Part shown: piece after piece, positions 36,301-50,693 of the stretch | Numbering within the stretch: position 1 is the first letter of the stretch | Layout: each line of letters starts with the position of its first letter | Assembly (NCBI RefSeq): GCF_037038585.1 | Contig: NC_092560.1 | Location: 55,464,049 to 55,528,048 of the forward strand | DNA: 64,000 nt | Reading direction: 5' to 3' | From: Patagioenas fasciata | Taxonomy: Eukaryota > Chordata > Aves > Columbiformes > Columbidae | Made by a program: the position numbers and the translations under genes | The notes under the pieces: generated by a model | What the model was told of the DNA's origin: nothing | The model's input: only the letters and a program-made list of their open reading frames with translations | Databases searched by the model: none

Positions 36301-39300
36301 GGGTTGGATATCTGCCCTTTAAGCATCTCAAGGGAAGCCTCCTCCAGAGCAGTCAGAGCCTAGAGACATGCAGGAAAAGCCAAAACATCCTCCAGACAGG
36401 AGCTCTGCTGCCCTTCGTAGCACCTGAGCAACAGGAAAACACTTGGCCCTTTCATGGTGAACAGAAGAAAACCCCTGTTGGTATGACAAAACCTTTATTT
36501 TGTTGCCTTCAGATGAAATCTTTTCTTACTTGTTTCAGGCTTTATAATCATAAGGTTTTTTTTTTTTTTCCATACTTTTTTCTTGCCTGTATGTAAAAGT
36601 ACACCACTTTCTACACAAATTTGAAAATAATTTTAGAATACCACCACTTCAAATTTGGTAAGCAAGCTGTTCAAAATCTACTTCCCAGCCCAAGCTGTAA
36701 CAGGCAAGGAAAAAAATATGTTCTTCAGTGATGGTAATGATATTAACAGCAAGAGTCCAGGAAACAGTAGCGTACACGTGATGCTATGCTTCTTTGTGAG
36801 GATATGCACGTATAGCAAAGTGCAGGTATGGCTGCAACATTGGGTAACTTAAGTTAGCATGAGTACTGATGGCAGTGAAGACATTTATATCAGCTTTTGT
36901 ACCTCTCAGCAGCCATTCCTACCTTTCCCTACACCAGTTACACAGCTTTATTTGCTAGTAGTCACCCCACATTGCTGTTTTTTCAGGGATGTTCTTTTAT
37001 CCAGACTAAAGACAATAAATTTATCCATGTTGGCTATCACATGATACAGATAATTTCATGATATGCCATCAATAAGGTCTTCTGGAGTTACTTACCTGAC
37101 TAATTTCTCCTCTCTCCCAGGTATAGTTTGGCAATTAATTAGTTAGCAATTGCAAATACCGTTTTAGTATAACTTTTGATAGTTTTGCTTATGTATTTGA
37201 GAATGATACAATGCATATAAACCCTGTAAATCCTCTGATTTTTTGTGAGTTACTTAATAACATGTTTACCCAGCAGCTATCATGACCCTGTTTTCTGAAG
37301 CAGAAGGACTGCTGTTGCAAGGCTAAAGTAGGACTTTACAAAACATTCCGTTAACTTGTCACATCACTTAAACAGCTCTTGACAATACTGTTCACTACAT
37401 AACTTTCAATGGATGTGTTCTCCAGCAAGCAAGCTCAACAAGCTAGAGATATGTGTACTCTTCCCCTTTGAGCAACAGGGAACTACATGGTCTCATGCTG
37501 CAGTACCAGTAAGCTCATCTTGTATCCCCTCATCCTGTTCAGGCTGAGGACCAACAGCACTTACCTCATTAGAGTACTATGTCCTGACTTTTAAACCTTT
37601 CAAATTCTCTGCCAGGCAAGGTGTGAGATGTGCCTGTCTGTCAGCAGAGCCAGTTGTCTGACAGCACAAAATAATATTTCTGAGCAGAAGCTTCCAGAAG
37701 ATGCAAAATTACTGACATTTGCATTTACAGAATTACTCCAGCTGCCCCCCTGCTTCTTACAAATCACTTCCATGAAATAGGATAACTGGAGAATACTGAA
37801 CAATTATATAGAAAAAATAAATCCTGCAGATAATTAACACTTACCATCATAATTAAACATTATTTAATGCAGTTCTGTATGACATTACCTTCGTCATGAG
37901 CTCGAAGGAGCTGCAATTCAAAGGGTTATTGGAGTGCTTATGGGGGAAAGGAGGTTTTAGTGGAAAATGGTGGCAGTATCAATGGCACAGTGGAGTTACC
38001 ACTGTCAATTTGGCATCCGGTACTTGAAAAATTGAAGTATATGGAATATGCAGCCATGTGCAAACAACACATTCTGGCACTGCAAAAAAGTCATCCCAGC
38101 ATGGTCCTCCTCATCAAGTCCTGCAGTTCCATTTCACTGTAAGTCACTGGAGTCAGAGTTTGAAAAAGGCATTTCAGTTGCTGTTTTTCCTTTTTGTTTG
38201 CTAAGTTAATTTTCTCCTATGTTTTGCAGGAAGACATGAGTGCATTTACAGTAGAAAGTAGTATATATTTTCTACAAAGAAAATAAAGGCATTTTGGTCT
38301 TACCTACATGTTGTTTGGTTGCCCAGCTTCATGATTCGCAGTTGTTTCTCATTTCCCTCAACTCACTGGTGTTTTTTCTTATCAGATAAATGCTTTGAAA
38401 ATATGGAAAACCACTCAAAATATCTAATGACTTTTTTCCCCCATTAAGTCACTTGAATGTAAAGTGCTAAGTCACAGTCTTTCATCAACCCCTAGTCCTT
38501 CAGCATCTGTTGTCACTGAAGGCAAATATGACATTACTGGCATCTTCTGGGAACAGCAGTGTTCACTACTTCTCATAAAGGCAAAAAAATCTCATTCTGG
38601 GTGATCTTCCTGGAACTGATGGCCCATATACATAATTATAGAGAGCTGGTGTTTACATCTTTATCCAGCATACCTTAAAAGGCCTGTATTTCACAAAAGG
38701 TAGAGTTATAAGTGTCAAGGCATTATTAGTCATTTAGGCTTTCAACTGCCACAAAGAGTGTTTTATGGAGGACAGGTGAGTTGCTTACTACAGCAGTGTA
38801 AGAAATGTTTGTTAGGAATCCTCTCTGGCATCTGAATGCAAAATGACACATGTCCTAGCTAATGGAGCCACAAATACACTTCTCATTTCAATGTTAATTA
38901 TGAAAAGAAACAGAATTTCAGAGTTCTGTATTTCTGACAATACGGAATTAAAAAGAATAATTCCAAACAGCTAGTATGTCTTCTTAGTGTCATGAATGTT
39001 TCAATAATTAGGTTACCCTAAAAAAGTCACTTTAGCCAACTCATAATTTTCTATGTCATTTGACATTTTGCTGATAACACAAATTCATATTAACTGCAGG
39101 ACAATGCCATGACTTTCATTGCCACACTGCAATGCTGTCAGCACAGAAAGGGAGGCCAGGATTGCAACAGGAAATTTAAACATGTTGGAAGCCTCTTTCA
39201 TAAATCTGAGGTGTAATGTGGTCAGGTTGTCAAATTATTTTGGATCTAGTGCTTTGCTTCCTTTCTTAATGTCCTGTAACATTGCAACAAAATTAAAAAA

Positions 39301-39771
39301 TATTTATATTCTCAACAACAATGTAAAAATAACTTTAAGAGGATCAAAAAACATTACCGTGCTATTAAAGTTGAAATATGTAGCCTACAGGAAGCTTCTG
39401 GACCAAATATTCAACTGAAAATTTCTATAGTTAGCTCTTAACCACTGAGAGTGGTTTGTCTAGGCTGTTGAAACATAGATATTTCATCTACACACCCAGT
39501 GTGGACACACGAGATCCAGGCAAACCAGAGCCAGGAGGGCCGTCATTTCAAGCACTGTACAAAAGCAGTGGCCTTGCCTCTGGAGCCAGCTCCTGAAATC
39601 CTGAAAGGAGAAGAGGTGCAGTGGAGAAAGGGGCTTGCAGGCAGGAATCAGCGTGGAGAAAAGGAGTACATTTGGTATTAGCAAGGTCATGCTCAGGGTC
39701 ATCACAGTTAGCAGAGAGAAGGGACCGTTGTTCAGAGGCCAGTGGAGAGGATAGCGAAGAGTGTCAGACCC
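30303..39771. other. Long non-coding stretch, nothing recognised
   Basis: About 9.5 kb without a recognisable transposon or gene. Open frames reach at most 109 codons (33509-33838, +) and show no family signature. The block at 31150-31580 has few simple repeats and contains TAAT-type words, which could mark a conserved enhancer, but that is only an impression. T-runs occur near 35287-35300 and 36557-36570. Confidence 0.55.
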
Positions 39772-39805
39772 AGATGGGGAAAGACACTAGATGGGGAAAG
39801 ACACC
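39772..39805. repeat. 17-bp tandem duplication
   Basis: AGATGGGGAAAGACACT at 39772-39788 is repeated with one change (final C) at 39789-39805. It lies at the end of a GC-richer patch (39500-39820) that has no recognised identity. Confidence 0.9.
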
Positions 39806-42293
39806 AGGTGGGATATGAGTGCTGCAGAGCAGCAGCCCAAAACTTAACGCAGCTCAAAATTAGAGGTTGAATCTCTATACTGAGTTGTGATGTAGAGACT
39901 GCTATAATGAAGTGCTAACGATTTCAGACCATTTCCAGTGTAATTCTACATGACTGAATCTGAGGATGGTTTACGTGACTTTTAAAAAACGAAGTAATAA
40001 ATGAAGAGAAAAATATTCCCTCATTAAAAGAACAGAAATAAACCTGAATCCCTGCAGAATGGCTTGGCTAGATATACTCACCAACAATCAAACATCTTAA
40101 ATGATCCACCCAGTGTGCACAGCCTTTAATTTAACCCATTGAGACTGACTGCATTTGTGCTAATGCCTTTGCTAAGAGACTGGAAACCAACTGCTGTAAG
40201 AAAAGCAATTAGCAAAAGGACATAAAACCCAGCCTTTGGTTTCCTGGAGAGTAATGTAGACTAATGCAGAGTGGAGAAAAATCTCAAGTGGAAGAACTCT
40301 CTTGTCACTGATAGCAGAAACAGAAAAGCGAAACAACAAAAAATTGTATTTACAGGAAACAGGAAAAATACCCTCACTACCTCCCTCACTAAAAGGCAAA
40401 AACTAACAGCAATAAAGAAAATGTTTATCAACACCTGTTTGCACCACTCAAATGCCATTCTCATCTCATCTTTAACAATAACTTGTTCAATACTAGCATA
40501 CAGGATTTCCTGCGACTCTGTCTAAAGACAAAATGTTCAACTTCACAATCTTTCTTGCTTGTATATTCAGCCTCAGAGAATCCCACAGTCTCTCCATTCT
40601 TTCTGCACTAAACTTTTGTTCTTGTTCTGCAAAGGAAAACCTGTTAGAATCAGTATGAAATAGAAGATTATGTTAGGTGACAAAATAGTAAGGAATATAG
40701 GAAAGGGAAAGCTAAAGTATTTTAAACTATCCCAAGCACTAAACAGCTCATTGGCAGCTACATATGATTAGTCTGTTTCTTGAAAGACATTTTGAACTGT
40801 AACATAAATTGAATATAACTGATTTTCACCTATCCAGAGCAAAAAAGCTTATGATCCCCAGGGAACATAAGCTATAAAAAAACCAGCGTCAACTCTTGCT
40901 CAGCAACAGCTGCAGAGTTCATCTCTCAGCAAGCAAAAACCATCTGGGTACTATTAGTTAAACTATAAAACTCTTGGAAGATAATTAACTGGTCACAGAA
41001 TTAGTGGATTTCAAAAAAAAAAAAAAAAAAAAAGAGGCTTCTTATGGATTTTTTATGGGAAAGTTCTCAGACCAAGAGAGGTCACGCCAGAAGAGCTAAT
41101 CGCTCAGCAGCGGGGGATAGCAGGTAAGCTAGCTCTTTCTGTACAGAAGTAAGCCTCAGTTCAAAGTCTGATGACATGCCATAAAATGACATTCTTGTTT
41201 TTCAGCCAACTTTTCTCCCTACGAAAGTATCAAGTGAAAAATGTCATGTTACCTTTTCTGAGACTATTCTTTCTTTGAGATCAAGATCAGAGTCTCACTT
41301 GAAAACATTTCTGAAGGGTGAAGAGCTTTCTGACCTTTGAGAGCAGTCAGAAGTGTTCTGGGTTGTAGGAATTACCTGAATTATTTTACTGAAACAGCCT
41401 GGAAATATCATGACCTGTATGAACAGGACAATATGTGATTTTTCCTCCCATTTAAATATTGGCTCCAGGTATCAGGTAGATCTCAGAAAAAACAATTTCA
41501 GAAAAATAGATATTTTACTCTGGAAAGATTCCTCTTGTTTAATCTTAAATTTAATAATTACCTAGATGCTTCTAAGTGTATTGGAGCTAAAGATCCAGCA
41601 AAAGCACAGTGCTATCTATTTTCAATGGGCAGAAAGCAAGCAGAGACTTTTTTTCATTTCATTTTATTTCATTCATCCATTATTTATAGCTTGGTTCAGA
41701 GATTTCACTAAGAAATGTGTTTTGGCTCTGCATGATGATATTCAGAAGAGCAACCTCTGCATGCCATGCCAGACACTGACGCTATTATTGACTTTTCAGT
41801 CCAGTATCACAAGCTGCAGTGACTTTTGGCCTTAGCAGAAAGTAGGAAGAACTGAAGGTCTAGGTCTGGCTGTTAGTTGCTACCTCCTCACAAATCGAAA
41901 ACATACTGTTTCCAACTTCACATTTGACACAATAGGCTTGCCCTTGCTCTCCATCACTTTGTGGGAGTGCAGAGCAGAACACACCTCCGCAGCTGACACT
42001 GCTGCAGTGAAAGCTCAGCCTGTCAGAACAGGAAAACATAGTATCAAACCCAAAAAGTAACCTCCTCCAGAACAGAAGAGGCAGGACCTGACATCTTCTT
42101 CCAGCCCTAGGGTCTTGGCAGCTGCTCAGGGACACAGGGGTGGAAGAGCTGTACAGCCCCAGGAGCTGAAGCTGGAAAACCTCGTCCTTTCCTCTATACA
42201 ATGCCAGACTGTCCCCTACAGACATTTTCTGTGGCCTTTCCAATGGGGGCAGAAGCCATAGGACTTCTACTGTTCAATTTTTCTATGCTTTAG
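39806..42293. other. Non-coding stretch, nothing recognised
   Basis: AT-rich with a 21-base A-tract (41013-41033). A splice-donor-like CAGGTAAGC occurs at about 41122. A minus-strand 127-codon frame at 41860-42243 is Cys- and Ser-rich but has no signal peptide or motif I recognise. Confidence 0.55.
41013..41033. repeat. A-tract, 21 bases
   Basis: Uninterrupted poly-A with no identifiable retrocopy upstream. Confidence 0.9.
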
Positions 42294-42472
42294 GTGAAAA
42301 CCTCGCTCCGCTGGTATAAAAAGTATGTAGAGTGCCAGGATATGCTTCCAACCCCTGGTGTATTTCACTGGCAGGAAAGTTTCCGCTGTCACTGCTGTTT
42401 GTGTGCTGCCCCCTTTTTGTCATCTTTTCGCCACACCAGCCTGTCAGACGTGTGGTTTCTGACTCATCTCAG
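42294..42472 (+). other. Exon-like segment with good splice signals (speculative)
   Basis: A pyrimidine-rich stretch ending TTTTTCTATGCTTTAG precedes this 179-base segment, and it ends CTCATCTCAG followed by GTAAGT, a near-perfect donor. One frame is open throughout and extends only one codon past the donor; the translation is Cys- and aromatic-rich (for example HWQESFRCHCCLCAAPF). I recognise no protein family and see no partner exons. It could be a lncRNA or alternative exon, or a chance pairing of splice motifs. Confidence 0.2.
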
Positions 42473-45400
42473 GTAAGTTAATTTTTTCTGCACTGTGAGA
42501 GAAAAATAATAAAAATGCAGGGCCAGAAGAGACTTTAATTCCTATCTTGTCCATCCCTCTGCAAGAGTAAATCGTACACAAGCCACCTCTGTGAAGTCCT
42601 CATTTCTATAATTTCTCTGCATAGTTTGTTCTAGTGCACAATTTCCTGCTAGCTAGAATCTTTTTCTTAACAATTCTTCTGTTCCCCAGTTATTCTCAGT
42701 TTTGCCTTTTACTATCCCATCAGAATTTGTCATTCTCTTATTCTAAAATAAGCTTTGATAAATCAGAAAACAAAACAAGTTCTTATGTGTTTGTGCATTC
42801 AGCTTTTTCTCAAAGGACAGCATTTCTTACTACTGTCATTAGTTTTCCGCAGGTTCTACTTGCTGGAATTTTCCTTTGAGTATTTTCTTTATCATTATTC
42901 ATATTTTCTTCCTCAAAACTGGGGGAGATATTTGAAATAAAACTTCCCTTTTTTGAATATGTTATTAGTGCTTGCTCTCCACAGCAGCAACCCTCTGTTT
43001 ACTCATTGTGTATGAGCCCCTCTAAACCCTCCACAGATGCTTCTCTACTGGATTACTGTGCAGCCAGTTATTCCCAGCTATACACCTGCAAACTCAATTC
43101 AGCACCACACATTGCAGTTGTCCTCTCTGAATTTCATCTTCCTCATGTCAGCTCTCCCGTTCATGAAACTCTTTTGCCATGCAACCCTGTTCCCTTTTCT
43201 ACATCAGAAGGGTTCTCACTTTGATGTCACCACCTTCCAAGTCACTCACCGGACACAAGCCAGGACAGACATCCATGGCATCCATTTGCATTCTCCTCTT
43301 GGTAACTCTCTTCAAATATTTGCTTTTTAACTTTTGTACTCATGTCATCCTTATCTTTGCATCTAGTCCTTCTTTGTTACAGTGTCCTATGGGACAGACC
43401 AAAGAGCCTCACCAGTGCCTATTTCTGGCCATCTGGTTCTGTAATCCTAGCGGGGAAGACAATTAAGTAGCACTGGTGTAAATTATTATTGAAAAATACG
43501 CGTTGGCTTCCCTCTCTAGTTTTATTGGCACTCAGATTCTCTTGGAATGACTCAAAAGTACTGGAACAAACATACTGCATACTGAAAACAGGCAGACTGG
43601 TGGTCATCTTTCTCTTAATGACAGTCTTTGACATTCTTTCATCCCTTGAACTTCAACCAGCCTCAAGACTTTTCTGTTCATTTTTTCCTGAATTTTATCT
43701 GATTTCTCAAAACAAAAAGTTACATAATATCTCAAGACCTGCATTGGATGAAGAAAAATGATCTCTCAAACTCCAGTAGATACATAATGAAAAAGTGCTT
43801 TATATTATTCCATGCTGTGACAGTTTGAACATGTTATGCTATGCACAAATTATAATCAGATTTGAGATTATGAATTCTACATCTACATGAGCCATGACGT
43901 AAAACACACAGTGGTACATCTGCTGGAGAGAAGCTACAGAACACACAAAAAACACTTAAGAGAAGACTCTAATTTCTGTGAATCACCACAGCCAATGAAG
44001 CCTTAAGAGGAAACATACAGTTTGATGGAAAGGAATTTCCTTCAGGAAGAGTAACAATCATAAAGAACTACGGGTTTCATTTAAAAAGGGGGAAAAAAAA
44101 AAAAATAGTGGAGCAGGGAAATTCAGGAAGACAAAGGAAGATGGCTACAAAACAGGGAAACAACATTTTAGAGACAAAAATTTAAAAAAAAAAAAAAAGA
44201 TAATTGGAAGAGGATGATACCCAGGGCATCTGCAGGGCAAAGCGTGCTCACAGTCATCCAACATCAGTGACAGTGTCTGGGCTCTGCAAAGTCTGAGCTG
44301 CAAAGTTAACACATACTTTAAACAATATTGGTGGTAACTGAACATTCTGAACCACGCAAAGATAACACTGGAAGTTCACGGGTTTTTTTGCATTGTAGAG
44401 AACATTCACTCTTTTATCTCTTTCAAAACACCTCCAATCTGATATATCACCCTCATTTCTTCCCATTCTCTACAACTATATGAAGGCAACCAGCTAACTC
44501 CTGTATATTACCCGCTTCAGACTCTCACTTAAGGATGTACAGCAAATGAAACATCTTTTGGCCTTCAGTTCTTGTGTCTCTGGCATGTGCCAAGCACACA
44601 GAGTTGTGTGGCTCTGATAAGAGTAGATATCTTCCTCCTGAAAATGAAGTGAACACATAATCTGTGAGTTAACTGATTCGCAAACAACTGAGAACATCAG
44701 TTACTTGGATTTTTTTAAAGCATGTCAAAAAAGCCAGAATTAGTGGTGATCTATTAATTATTATAATTAATTATAACGTTTCACATTCCCATTCTAAGGT
44801 CACATTCAGCCTGAAGCTGCCCTGTGTTGAAAGAAGTCTCTCTGGTATCTTCAGGCTCCTTTGAGGAACAGCACTGTTAGTGCAAGGAAACACTTCAACA
44901 CTATTTTGGAGTATTCATACTAAAGTTGTGCCCAGAAGTTCAGGCATACAAATGAGCCAAATCAGTTTTCTCCACAAAGACCTTGTTCCATAACAGAAAG
45001 ATTAACAAAGACAGAAAAAAGGAATAACACAACAGAAGGAACTGATACAGGACTGCTCTTAGTTGAGAAAGCATAGGAAACTCCATGGTTTTCTTCAAGT
45101 AAAGCTAAGAAAAAGTAAATTAATGTGTTGACATACAAAAAGCTGGAAGATGACAGAATAGCCATTTGTATGAGGTAATGTAGTATAAATGAAAATTTGT
45201 TCCATAATGTGGGTGGAGGTCCAATAGGCAGAGAAATTACATAGCTATTTGCATGGTTGCATATGCAGTTAGTGCACAGGGTCCTGATTCTATAACATGT
45301 ATATATTTATATATATATATGTACACCTGCATTTAGTTGAAAGAGATGTTTCCCATTTAAAATAATACATACAGAATAGGAAAATAACAGCAGGTGTGTT

Positions 45401-48400
45401 AATCTGAAAGTGAGGTCATGTCATATCTGCACTGTGTCTTCTTGGCTTGGAAGAAGCAACTTCTCTAGTTCCCATACTGGACCTGTGGCACACATAGAAG
45501 CTGGCGTTTTCCTCCTCCAACAGATCCTCTACAGCCCTGTTAACTTTTGAAGTCTATCTGCCTATCTCTACTGAAATTTCTAATCTGCACAGAACAAGAG
45601 TAGCTGCTCACTGACAGTGAATACAGACACTCTGTGAGTACAGAGAGTGACAGTGAGTACACAGGAAGTGTAATGCTACTAACTGTGAGAATCACCAGAC
45701 TTCACATAGCTTGGGACCAAGTGCACACTGAAATCTGGGAGAATTAAGTTAAACAAGCAAATTCTACCTCTGACCCTGCAATGCACCTTAGCTCTGCTGA
45801 AAGGCTACACAAGAAACCCTATGGCAAAACCACACACAATCATAGGAGTTTTTTACTTCACAGAAAAGTTTTGAGAGGCAGCTTTCAGATCCTGTTTTAC
45901 AAATCTTACTCCCTCCTCACCTTCCCTGCTGAAAGCCTGAGCATGCTCAGGTAGTGGAAATGACAGCTGACAACACAGAGCCATGTCCTGCTGATCTTGA
46001 GTTGAAAGACTTTCTTACCCTTCCCTTTGCCTCCAAAGCAGTAGCTGAGCTGCCAGATGAGCAGGGCTTTTGGAGTACCATAACCAGCAGAAATAGCACA
46101 GAGACTGTCACCATGCTGTTCTAAAGCTGTAAACTCTGTAGATGCACCCTGTGGCGGACTTGGAGAGCAAGACCTATTGTAATCTAATGGAGTCTACAGT
46201 AACTGCAAGCACAAAAAGAAGCATCCTGCAAATCACTGGTATGGAAAAGTAGATGCAGAAAATGAGCCAGAGTCAAGGAGATGGAGTATTCACCTGTTTT
46301 CTTGATGGCTTTGGAAAGCGGAACATAATAACACAAGCTGGCATGTTCCCATATTCCTGTCTAGTTCTTGCAGAATTTCACATAATTCCAGAGGAGGCTG
46401 AAGAGGTCTGAGTGTGTTCTTCACACACAGATCACCCCAGGAAGCTGAGTGTATTCAGCATCTGAAAGGTTAGTTCCCCTCTTTTCTCTCTAAGGTTACA
46501 GGCTCCCTAGGAAGCCCTTGAGTTCACTGTTTCACAATAGGTGTCATAAATGAGGAAGCGAACCATTCCACCCAAGTACTTTTTTTTTTTCTTTTTTTCC
46601 AGATATAGCTGTGTTAGATAAACGTTATTAAATGCTTATCTATGTGAAGCTAGGAATAAATCTGCACAACTGGTGATCCAGGAGAAAGCATTTCAGAATT
46701 GTGCATTATAAGACTATCCAGAACATCATTCTTGTTTATCACAGATCAAGTTCCTTGTGGTCTACTGAATTCAAGGAGTAGTGCTTACTCTGCTTGCATC
46801 GCCAAAACAACTTCATATATAAAGGTATATTTATTACTTGCCAGGGTTTACAGCTGATATGAAGAAAGGTTAAGAGTTCTGAATAGACACAGTGGAGGTG
46901 AGACCAAATGACTAGGTCAAAAAGTAAAGTAAAACTCCTAAAAAGTGTCAACTTAAAAGGAAAAACGACAATTTTTCAGCAATTTAACATGTTATTGTGA
47001 TCAAAATTGCATTCTACACAGGATGCGAGAAATAATTTTCAAATAAAAACACCACTGAAGTACCAAAGCTTTCAGTATGTGAAATGTAATTTATTTTTTC
47101 CTATCTGATAGCACAGTGTGTTTGATCTTTTTGGTTTGAATATGATCTTATCTCAGTTAAAAATGTATTTTCATTTGAGATTTACCCTTGAAAGATTAAG
47201 AGGATTTCAATGAGTTTTCTGGCAAAAATCAGGACTTTCTTATTTTCTTTTCTTATCAATATTAGAATGCTCTGCTCTCATCATATCTGCCTACCTGAAG
47301 ACACCGATCTCTCAGCAATGCTATCTAATTATCTATATTCAAGTTTGAGAGAGGAAACCCAACTTTTCCTTTGCTATTTAGGCACAAAAAGCACTGCCTA
47401 GTGAACACCAGAAACACAGAGGAAAACATTAATAGATGGCACCCTATTTTAGGTAAATGCTACAGTTCCATTTCCGCAAGAGATATGGTTTTATCTGTAT
47501 ATTCAGGAGGCTGCTATGCTTAAGGAAGCTGAGACACCACTGCACTGAGCAGAGCCCCAAGCTACCTGTTAAATCTGAATTTAACCCGTTTTGAAGAGTG
47601 ACTTTGGTTAGGTCCCTCCAACTTCTTCCACAGTTTTGTGATGCCCTACTTCCCCAAGCACTTTTTATGGTGTAGACAGTGGCAGTCTTGACTTGAAAAG
47701 GATGCATTCTTCCACAACATAGCCTGCAAAGGCCTGTCACCTGAGGTGATCCTCCAAAGGACCCTTGTTCTACCCAGGAGCAGTGGCTGCTTCTTCTAGG
47801 GCAGATTAGTGGTATTTGTACTCCGGCATGGCCAGCAGATGCCATGGGCCAGCCAGCTGCTCACTGCTGTGAGCTATCTGGGATCTCCCAGAGAAGCAGA
47901 AAGTTTGATATGAAAATCAGGTATATGGAATGAGAATGTGAATCTCTGCGAAGCAGAGATGATGGCAGTGCAACTATAGGAGTCAGAAAAGAAAAATCCT
48001 TTCTGCCAGGAAGTATCTTAAAACCCCGTTTAATCTTTCATGACATTTCACTGAACAGTATTTTTCCAAATTCCTTCTAGTCTTAATCTCTTTATTATGC
48101 ATTCTTTTTATGAAATGATAGTTCTCTCTCATCTCTGTAAATTCCTACCTGCACCTGGAGCTGATCATCCCACAGGACTCTGCTGTCACTCTGACAGGTT
48201 TAGGAGAATTCAACAAACAAGTGACTTGCAACATGATGTTGTCTAAAAGTCTTGGAACCGTGATTAGTATTTATGAGATGATTGTCCCTCTGTAAATTAA
48301 AATATATTGTATATATATTTGATGTTTGAAATGTAAGTGATCTTCTCTTTATCTGTTTTGTCATTTATCAGGAGGAGACAAGGAGAACTTTAGAGATTAT

Positions 48401-48862
48401 TTCCTACAAATAATAAATTATGGGGAAAGTGTTAATTTTGCACCACCTTTTAGCTGATGAACACATTGCCAAAGGCACAATAAAACAGCAAATGCCAAAT
48501 AAACTGTTAAGTGTCTTTCTAGATGCTGAAATAACATGTTTGAAGCCCCTTCTGTGACAGGAGGGGAAGGACAAACACTAAACATAAAACACCTGTGTCT
48601 TCCTCATCAGTAGGACAGTCCATCAGAGTTCAGCAGGTCAGGGTCCAGCTGCTCAGGAAGGCAGACAAGGCTCTCATCCTTGAGCACTGGCGGGTGTCAC
48701 ACACACAGAACAAGTCATCAGCCTTGATCATTCTTGCAATACCTGCGCAGGATAGCTGCCATAAAAATGACACTGCCAAATAGTTTGGCAGCTTCCCTTG
48801 TACATCAGTTGGGCAGACAGAAGCTCCCCTGGCACTTAACAGTTCTCTTCTTTATATTAGTC
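42473..48862. other. Long non-coding stretch, nothing recognised
   Basis: No CR1, LTR, RNA gene or recognisable coding sequence. Small features are A-runs near 44094-44105 and 44184-44199, an 8-bp inverted repeat TTAATTAT/ATAATTAA around one T (44754-44770), a TA-rich patch at 45299-45321 and degenerate GTGAGTACA-type repeats at about 45615-45662. Confidence 0.55.
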
Positions 48863-48886
48863 ACACTAGTACACTAGTACACTAGT
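48863..48886. repeat. 8-bp tandem repeat, three exact copies
   Basis: ACACTAGT is repeated three times without change. Each unit contains the palindrome ACTAGT. Short slippage product. Confidence 0.9.
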
Positions 48887-50693
48887 TCTGTCCTTCATCC
48901 ATTGCTTCCCCACAGTGATATTTCCTGGTCTGTTTGCTGAAGAGGATCTGGGATCTTGCCTCTTTGAGTGGAATACCTCAGCTCTCTCTCACCTCTCGGA
49001 TGCTGCTGCCAGCCCCCAGAGGAGTCGTCTGCTCCCTGTGAGACAATCCTGTGCCAGCAAAAGCTAAGGGCAGCACTTGTGGTTTGTACACAGACAGCCC
49101 TTCATCCACATCACAGTCTGAGACCCACCTATGGACATGCAGAGAAATGAGCAACCATTCACCTTGGAGACAAACACACAGCAGCTTCCACAAGCTGTTC
49201 TGTGAAGTTCTGTTACTAGCTCCTTGGGTGTTGAATTTAGTGATTTTTCATCCCTCCTTTTACCTCCCCAGTAACCAACTCCTTAGGACATCACCTGTTG
49301 AGGTCCTGTTGCAAACTACTCTGTAGTCATCCTCCTCCCTACCTAAACAAAGAAAGCCCATATGGCTTGGGGCTGTTGCCACTGAAACCTCAAACCCTGT
49401 TACCTCCATTTCCCACGATGAAAGTAAAACAAAAGCAGGTTGTTAAAGAGATCTGTAATAGCTCATCTGGAAACATTTCCATCTCGCACTCCTTCAGCAT
49501 TAATGCTGCTCAGCCTTGTCTTAACACTAATTTCTGGGTTACTAAATTGACCAGTCATCCACTACCTGTAAATAATATCACGGAACACTCCTCTACAGCA
49601 AAGAGTACCGTGAATAATCTTTGACTTATTTTGTGAGCCTTCTGCATCATGTTGTGCTGTAACGCTAGGTACTTCAGCCAGAGAGTCTTGGGGGGAGATG
49701 CTCCTGCTTGTGGGATAATTTCCTGCAGGAAAACTATAATTTTTTCTTTGTTATACCTCCTGGGTCCTGTCTCATGATACAGGACTTATGCCAAAACCAG
49801 ATGCTCTGCCCAGCCCAAAAAACATGCTGCCTGACTGGAAAGGTTCCTGGCACTCCTTGATTGGCAAAAATAAAGAAAAAATGGGAGAATATGGCCAACC
49901 TTTACCATCTCACTCACTCTCTTTCACTCTCACAGGCACACATAGACCTTTTTGTGCTTTCCAACCATACACAAAGATACGAATGTGCATGAACATATTC
50001 AGTCCTCTTTGGTTCCTAGTATCAGGGTCATTGCTTTGTACTTCCCATAACTTTCTAATGTCCCATAGCTCCTCAATGCGATAAATGTCCCATTGTCTCC
50101 CATCCAAAAACCTCTCCCCTGCTCCCACATACAGGTGCTGAGAGCACATTTTGTGCATGTTTTCAACTTCTGAATTCAAGCAGGTAACCTTTTCCTGTCA
50201 TGCTTGATATATGATTTTTCATAATGATTTTGTCTTACACATTATAACAAGTTTCTTACAGGACTGATGGATGTGACATTCGCTCTTCTGAGTGCCCAAA
50301 TGTGATGGGTATTTAGGTATTCCACAAGACCTTTTCCCGTGTTATTAACCTGCACATTCCTCAGAATCCCCAAAATGGAGTAGGAAGAGAAAAGAACAAA
50401 AACCTTATTTTGTAACACCTCATCCATGCAGCTAAGTCTTAAGTCATGTGAACCAAACAGAAGTAGCTGAAGTCTAGTCTACTGGATCATCAAAGGCTGG
50501 CAAACCTGTCCCATGAAACAGGAGACAGTAGAAAGGAAAAGGTTTTTGAGTCAGAGAACGGAGGGAGAGGAACTGCAGTACTGGAAAATGGAGACCAGCC
50601 CAAATGACATGAAAGAAATAAAGCAGATCAGCTTGTTTTAAGTTCTCAATACTCTTTTTTTGGAAGACCTCAGAAGAAGAAATTCATATATTT
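48887..50693. other. Non-coding stretch, nothing recognised
   Basis: Slightly GC-richer than average between 48900 and 50180. Open frames of about 90-108 codons (for example 49298-49624, +) have no recognisable domain. Confidence 0.55.

Noticed and set aside
41860..42243. 127-codon Cys/Ser-rich minus-strand open frame as a secreted or zinc-binding protein
   Set aside because: No signal peptide, no regular Cys spacing, no family match; probably chance.
45295..45325. TA-rich patch as an origin or matrix attachment site
   Set aside because: Short AT-repeat only, with no further supporting motif.
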